DNA from: UBA2979 sp963694535 | GTDB taxonomy: Bacteria > Chloroflexota > Dehalococcoidia > UBA2979 | Assembly (NCBI GenBank): GCA_963694535.1 | Contig: CAVODE010000030.1 | Span: forward strand, 1 to 19,173 | Direction: 5' to 3' | Length of the DNA: 19,173 nt | In this document: positions 15,607-19,173 of the stretch, in pieces | Position numbering within the stretch: position 1 is the stretch's first letter | Layout of the letters: each line of letters opens with the position of its first letter | Notes under the pieces: generated by a model | What the model saw: only the letters and a program-made list of their open reading frames with translations | Database searches by the model: none | Told to the model about the DNA's origin: nothing | Translations under genes and position numbers: made by a program

Positions 15607-16866
15607 ATGTCGCTAATGTCAAACTTATCACCACACCGTTCAAGTCATATTTCTCTCAAAAACTTAAGTAATCAACTCGAACCAGAGGCACAACGGTTAC
15701 TGGCCTTGGCCATCGAGCATAGCAACCGACATAACCGGAATTTGTGGTTGGTTGGCGGAGCAATTCGCGACTTTCTCATGCAAAAACCTATCCGAGATCT
15801 TGATATCGCAACGAATGGCGACTCACTGGCTCTTGCAGAAGCAATTAGGGGTGAGTGGGGTTCAAACGAGATTGATCTTGTTAGTCATTCAGACTTCTTA
15901 ACAGCCTCGCTACGAACAGATGCTAAGATTCAACTCGATATTTCAAGGTTGAGAACTGAGCGATATGCCAGGCCTGGTACGCTCCCAATCGTCTCTACCA
16001 CGGAAGAAATCAATTTAGATCTTAAGCGTCGTGATTTTTCAATCAATGCGATGGCACTAGGCCTCAGTCGAGGTATAGAAAACATGTTTCATGATCCGTT
16101 TGAAGGAGTCTCCGCTATAGATTCGGCCACGTTGGTGACTCTACATCGCAATTCTTTCGTAGACGATCCAACTCGACTCTGGAGAGCCGCAAGATTAGCA
16201 ACAACTCATGCGCTCAAATTGGACCCTAGCACGTGTCAGCAACTGCACGCCGAGAACGTAAGTTTCGAAAATGTTTCAGGAGTGCGACTTGTCGCAGAGC
16301 TTAGACAGATTTGTGCGAGCGCAAATGCGCTCGAAATTTGTTCGCAACTTCAAGACTGGAAGATTCTTGAGAGGACTGATTCCGCTCTTTCGTTCGACTC
16401 GAATAACTTTCACACTTCCGAACTCACAACTAAATATAATTTACGCACCCTGGTAACAGGTTTGCTTATCCATTCCACCAAGGAGATGAGAGTCACGGCT
16501 CTCGAACGATTACAGTTACCAAAACAGCTAAAAATATTTATCGAAGAAGCCTGCATATTATTAGATAGTACTGACGGTACGGAAATGACGATAAACAGTA
16601 TCACTTACTACGAAAATATCAGTGAGGAATCACTCACCATTGCGAGCGTGCTGAACAGAGAAAAGACTGTATTGATAGCTAGTGAACTCGAACGATGGAA
16701 GCAGTGCTCCAGCTACCTCGCCATTGATGATCTGAAAAAAATCGGCATAACCGCCGGCCCAGACATTGGTCTGACGTTACATCGACTTAAGTGGGCTGAC
16801 TTTGCGGGAATTATTGAGTCAAAAGCTGATGCCTCCCGCTTCCTTCAAAACGAGAATATAAAATAG
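15607..16866 (+). CDS. Class II CCA tRNA nucleotidyltransferase / poly(A) polymerase family protein
   Basis: This 419-residue protein has the class II nucleotidyltransferase head: LVGGAIRDFLMQKPIRDLDI at 48-67 with metal-binding Asp64 and Asp66, and Asp111 (LDISRLR) as the likely third carboxylate. The neck follows: RRDFSINAMAL at 141-151 and DDPTRLWRAARLA at 186-198. Asp187 and Arg190 match the Asp and Arg that read incoming ATP/CTP in CCA enzymes, with Asp instead of Glu at the first position of that motif. The C-terminal body is divergent and helical. The probable role is repair or addition of the tRNA 3' end. A poly(A) polymerase, or an A-adding or CC-adding specialist, cannot be excluded from sequence alone. 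The ATG at 15616 is an alternative start three codons in. It is transcribed divergently from rnc. Confidence 0.87.
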   Translation: MSLMSNLSPHRSSHISLKNLSNQLEPEAQRLLALAIEHSNRHNRNLWLVGGAIRDFLMQKPIRDLDIATNGDSLALAEAIRGEWGSNEIDLVSHSDFLTASLRTDAKIQLDISRLRTERYARPGTLPIVSTTEEINLDLKRRDFSINAMALGLSRGIENMFHDPFEGVSAIDSATLVTLHRNSFVDDPTRLWRAARLATTHALKLDPSTCQQLHAENVSFENVSGVRLVAELRQICASANALEICSQLQDWKILERTDSALSFDSNNFHTSELTTKYNLRTLVTGLLIHSTKEMRVTALERLQLPKQLKIFIEEACILLDSTDGTEMTINSITYYENISEESLTIASVLNREKTVLIASELERWKQCSSYLAIDDLKKIGITAGPDIGLTLHRLKWADFAGIIESKADASRFLQNENIK

Positions 16867-16907
16867 AATAGAGTTATGTTCGGTTAGTTATAAGATTTGG
16901 CGGTTCT

Positions 16908-17111
16908 ATGTCCAATGAGATGACAACGTGCGAAATTTGTGGTGAGCAATCCACCTTGGCATTGCTGCAGCAATGCTTTAGCTGTAATCGGTCATACCAC
17001 CTCAATCCATTTTCAAATAGGCCCGGCAAAGATTGTGGTGACGCTGTCATCGGAGAATCTCTAGGAGTTTACTACTACTGCCATGACTGCATGGAGCAAT
17101 CATCTAATTAA
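16908..17111 (+). CDS. Small C4HC3 zinc-finger protein (67 aa), function unknown
   Basis: I do not recognise a named family. Within 67 residues there are eight potential zinc ligands in C4HC3 order: C8-x2-C11, C23-x2-C26, H31, C43, C58-x2-C61. This is the order of PHD and RING-variant fingers, which bind two zinc ions in a cross-brace. The first four ligands and the histidine are spaced as in PHD fingers (C-x2-C-x11-C-x2-C-x4-H), but the sixth ligand is 12 residues after the His instead of 3. The Tyr30-His31 pair and the aromatic run VYYYC before the last cysteine pair also resemble such modules. A possible role is protein or nucleic-acid binding in the cytoplasm. GGCGG four bases before the ATG may serve as ribosome site; ATG at 16920 is an alternative start. 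The next small gene begins 4 bases after its stop. Confidence 0.65.
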   Translation: MSNEMTTCEICGEQSTLALLQQCFSCNRSYHLNPFSNRPGKDCGDAVIGESLGVYYYCHDCMEQSSN

Positions 17112-17115
17112 ACGC

Positions 17116-17340
17116 ATGAAAATAAACCTACTTACAAGTTTTTTCGTCGGGGCATTATTCTGCCTAGTTGGGACGGGTCTGTCTGATGCATCATCGGAGC
17201 TCACCAAATTATTTATTTACGCTGGAACCGCCATATCAGTCACACTGATATGGAGACGTTGGGCCCGAAACACCCTGATTAATCGCAACCAACGTCGAGA
17301 CCTCTGGACAAGTAAAAAAAATAAAGAGTCCGAGTCCTAG
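17116..17340 (+). CDS. Small two-helix membrane protein (74 aa), function unknown
   Basis: I do not recognise this protein. From the ATG at 17116 it has two hydrophobic segments (about 4-22 and 30-47) separated by a short loop with Asp and Glu, then a basic and polar tail (RRWARN, NRNQRRD, KKNKESES). The positive charges after the second helix suggest that both termini face the cytoplasm. The frame opens farther upstream at 17083, but that start would overlap the zinc-finger gene by 29 bases. The ATG at 17116, 4 bases after the preceding stop, fits translational coupling better, although no clear ribosome site precedes it. It converges on the GNAT gene, with 8 bases between the two stop codons. 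It superficially resembles small AtpZ/AtpI-like two-helix proteins, but there is no ATP synthase operon nearby and I do not assign it. Confidence 0.55.
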   Translation: MKINLLTSFFVGALFCLVGTGLSDASSELTKLFIYAGTAISVTLIWRRWARNTLINRNQRRDLWTSKKNKESES

Positions 17341-17348
17341 TCGTTGTA

Positions 17349-17813
17349 CTAGCCCCTAGGAATTCTTCGAAACCAAGTGGCTGATTCGCTCTCACTGCTG
17401 GATCGTTGTCCCACGAATCCACAACGTAGCCAGAAATAAAGGCCTCGGCCATTCGTTTCCGGTACTCTGCCAAACAGCTCATACCCTTCACTCCTCAATT
17501 TTCTCTCAGCAATCAGCGCCGCTCGAGTGCCAACAGCGTTGCCACGGTACTGAGGATCCACGGCGAGAAAACGCGCCGTGGCACTGCCCCGTTCAGGTGA
17601 ATTGCGTTGGATACCGAGAACTCCGACCTCCAGACCAGTCTCACGAATCACGTACCAATCAGTGCGAGGCACGGTGGTCAATTCTACTAAATCAGACGGA
17701 TTGAAATTTCTACTCACGCCATCAGCTAAAGCGCGCATAATCCCAGCTCTAGCAAAAATATCTTGATTCTCTAGAACTTGAAGGCTGACCTTCTGGCCAC
17801 GAGTCCAAATCAT
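17349..17813 (-). CDS. GNAT-family N-acetyltransferase
   Basis: This 154-residue protein has the GNAT core. The strand-helix with the acetyl-CoA pyrophosphate loop is visible as AVDPQYRGNAVGTRA at 84-98, corresponding to the family's Q/R-x-x-G-x-G/A pattern with Arg90, Gly91 and Gly95. The later FWLRCGF at 127-133 matches the F/Y-Y-x-x-x-GF motif at the end of many GNAT domains. It transfers an acetyl group from acetyl-CoA to an amine. The substrate (protein N-terminus, small molecule or other) cannot be read from sequence. Its ATG overlaps the stop of the upstream DinG-type helicase gene by 4 bases (ATGA), so the two are co-transcribed. The C-terminal tail is serine-rich and then basic. Confidence 0.8.
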   Translation of the reverse strand: MIWTRGQKVSLQVLENQDIFARAGIMRALADGVSRNFNPSDLVELTTVPRTDWYVIRETGLEVGVLGIQRNSPERGSATARFLAVDPQYRGNAVGTRAALIAERKLRSEGYELFGRVPETNGRGLYFWLRCGFVGQRSSSESESATWFRRIPRG

Positions 17814-19173
17814 CTCGCTAATCCGTCAGCAAGCCAGTTGGTGATCTCACCCTGCAGATCTGCTAGTTGAACGGTCTCAATCTCTGCATCAGGTAAGGAC
17901 TGTGAAAATTGAACTCCGTATCGTGCAGTCGAAAATCTACTATCCAAAATAGTAAATATCCCTTTGTCACCTTCATGCCTGATTAGTCTTCCAAAGCCTT
18001 GGCGAAATCTCAATATCGCCCGTGGCAGCAAATACTCTGAAAATGAATCTTCGTATTGTTCACCACGCGCAGCGTGTATTGGGTCTACTGGAGAAGGAAA
18101 TGGTAATCGCACAACTATGATTTGTGATAAGGCACGTCCGGGAATGTCTACACCTTCCCATAGAGCCGCTGCTCCGAAGATTACAGTGGATTCACCAGAT
18201 TGCAACTCTCTGACTAATCTGGTAGCTGAACCATCAATTCCTTGTGATAACAAACGTACATCAATCTCAGCTAAACGATCTCGCAAAGCTGCCGTTGCTT
18301 TGCGTAATGCATCGTGAGATGTAAACAATACAATCGTTCTCCCGCGCAACGCATTCACTGCATGGAATATCGCTTCATGCAGTTGGATTGAGTAATCGGT
18401 TTCACTTGGATTTGCGATGTCATTCACTATCACCACTTTTGCTTGGTTCTTGTAATTAAAAGGTGCCGGCCAGCTAGAAGTAAAAGCATCCGGTAAGCCG
18501 ATCTGCTCTAATATAAATTTGAAAGACTGGCGCCCGTCTGTATCAATATCCTGCAAAGTCGCACTCGTTACCAAAACAGATTTTCTATCCTGAAAAAGAT
18601 ATTCCCTTAGGTGATCACCTGGAACAAGTGGTGCACAACCGAGGCGAATATCTCGATCCCGACGACTGATCCATAAGATATCGCTCCGGCTTTCATCAAT
18701 CATGACTCTTTGTATAGTGTCACTCATTCCGGACAATTCGCCTAGGAATCCGTTAATCGCAATAGCTACTTCCTGCAAATCACCCTGTGGTGTAGCCTTA
18801 TGTTGCGATCGTACTACCGCCCAAAGCTGCTCTATTTCACGACGTAAAAATTTCAATGAAGATAATAATAGGTCAGAATTATGGGATAATTCTTCCCAAG
18901 CCGGTTGAGATCGAGCACCAGCCGTCAGGCTAAATTCCTGCTGACGATTTTCATGGCCAGCTGCTTGGCCAGGGTGTCTTGCGTCCCCATGGTTCTCAAA
19001 AAAATCTCTGAGATCTTCTCGTAGTTCCCGTAAACGTCCGATTGCGATATCACGGGTTCGGATAATTTTTTCAACTTCAGATGGATTTCCTTGAACATAT
19101 CCTTCCAAAGCCTTGAAATGTCCTAAAAAACTCAGTGGTTTATTTTTACGTTCCCTCTTATTTTGTACTAGAC
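17810..19173 (-). CDS. DinG-family (XPD/Rad3-like) ATP-dependent helicase, C-terminal part
   Basis: The reading frame is open to the right edge of the window, so the 5' end is missing; the TTG at 19108 is internal, and upstream codons read in frame as ...KALEGYVQGN. Visible superfamily 2 motifs are SVLVTSATL (about 18580-18554), TIVLFTS (near 18334-18314), ALWEGVDIPG (18166-18137) followed by LPFPSPVDP, and RQGFGRLIR (18004-17978). These are helicase motifs III to VI of DinG/YoaA-type enzymes. Such proteins unwind DNA with 5'-3' polarity and act on R-loops, D-loops or stalled forks. Whether it has the Fe-S cluster or the N-terminal exonuclease domain of Gram-positive DinG cannot be seen, because Walker A and the cysteines would lie beyond the window. 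The GNAT gene overlaps it by 4 bases. Confidence 0.92.
   Translation of the reverse strand, partial: LVQNKRERKNKPLSFLGHFKALEGYVQGNPSEVEKIIRTRDIAIGRLRELREDLRDFFENHGDARHPGQAAGHENRQQEFSLTAGARSQPAWEELSHNSDLLLSSLKFLRREIEQLWAVVRSQHKATPQGDLQEVAIAINGFLGELSGMSDTIQRVMIDESRSDILWISRRDRDIRLGCAPLVPGDHLREYLFQDRKSVLVTSATLQDIDTDGRQSFKFILEQIGLPDAFTSSWPAPFNYKNQAKVVIVNDIANPSETDYSIQLHEAIFHAVNALRGRTIVLFTSHDALRKATAALRDRLAEIDVRLLSQGIDGSATRLVRELQSGESTVIFGAAALWEGVDIPGRALSQIIVVRLPFPSPVDPIHAARGEQYEDSFSEYLLPRAILRFRQGFGRLIRHEGDKGIFTILDSRFSTARYGVQFSQSLPDAEIETVQLADLQGEITNWLADGLAR

Noticed and set aside
17083..17115. Longer form of the small two-helix membrane protein starting at 17083
   Set aside because: It would overlap the zinc-finger gene by 29 bases and add a polar stretch (MTAWSNHLIKR) before an otherwise typical membrane N-terminus; the ATG at 17116 fits better.
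17335..17361. TCCTAG...CTAGGA inverted repeat as bidirectional terminator between the convergent small gene and the GNAT gene
   Set aside because: The 6-bp, AT-containing stem has a 15-base loop and no T-run, too weak to call.
1..19173. CRISPR arrays, tRNA or rRNA genes, insertion sequences, phage genes, toxin-antitoxin pairs or defence systems
   Set aside because: I read both strands and saw no regular spaced repeats, no cloverleaf-like segments, no transposase or integrase motifs and no terminal inverted repeats. Gene spacing leaves almost no unassigned sequence.

Overview
The window is dense, ordinary-looking bacterial chromosome, moderately AT-rich by eye, with no gap between genes longer than about 85 bases and no mobile element, tRNA, rRNA or CRISPR array that I can see. 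The best guess at the host is a Chloroflexota bacterium, possibly from the Dehalococcoidia/SAR202 side. This rests on the adjacent pair of a DUF2298 'Chlor_Arch_YYY' membrane protein and an Agl23-type glycosyltransferase-like protein, families known mainly from Chloroflexota and Archaea, beside clearly bacterial rnc, smc and ftsY genes. The assignment is inference.

Layout. Positions 1-635 (+) hold the C-terminal end of an endonuclease-type MutL. A plausible promoter at 660-688 then drives an overlapping nuoE-like/nuoF-like pair (721-3190, +), a two-subunit NADH dehydrogenase (diaphorase) module with no nuoG, hydrogenase or formate dehydrogenase gene beside it. A 61-residue membrane peptide (3250-3435, +) ends tail to tail against a long leftward operon.

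The leftward operon (about 15476 down to 3432) has seven genes with junctions of at most 22 bases or 4-base overlaps: rnc, smc, ftsY, a DUF2298 polytopic protein, an Agl23-like GT-C-type protein, a UPF0104/AglD-like membrane protein and an FAD-dependent oxidoreductase. The first three form a known housekeeping cluster (RNA processing, chromosome organisation, SRP receptor). The last four look like a cell-envelope, probably lipid-linked glycan, module. The operon couples the two sets.

Divergently from rnc runs a class II tRNA nucleotidyltransferase/poly(A) polymerase gene (15607-16866, +), followed by a 67-residue protein with a C4HC3 zinc-finger pattern and a small two-helix membrane protein. 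On the minus strand at the right edge, a DinG-family helicase (its 5' end outside the window) overlaps a GNAT acetyltransferase by 4 bases.

The most unusual features are the NuoF-like subunit, the small zinc-finger/membrane-protein pair, two acidic low-complexity insertions in SMC, and the four-gene envelope module. The NuoF-like subunit has a cysteine-free thioredoxin-like N-terminus and a half-erased C-terminal ferredoxin that keeps exactly the ligands for one cluster. No defence system or other clearly new multi-gene system is evident.
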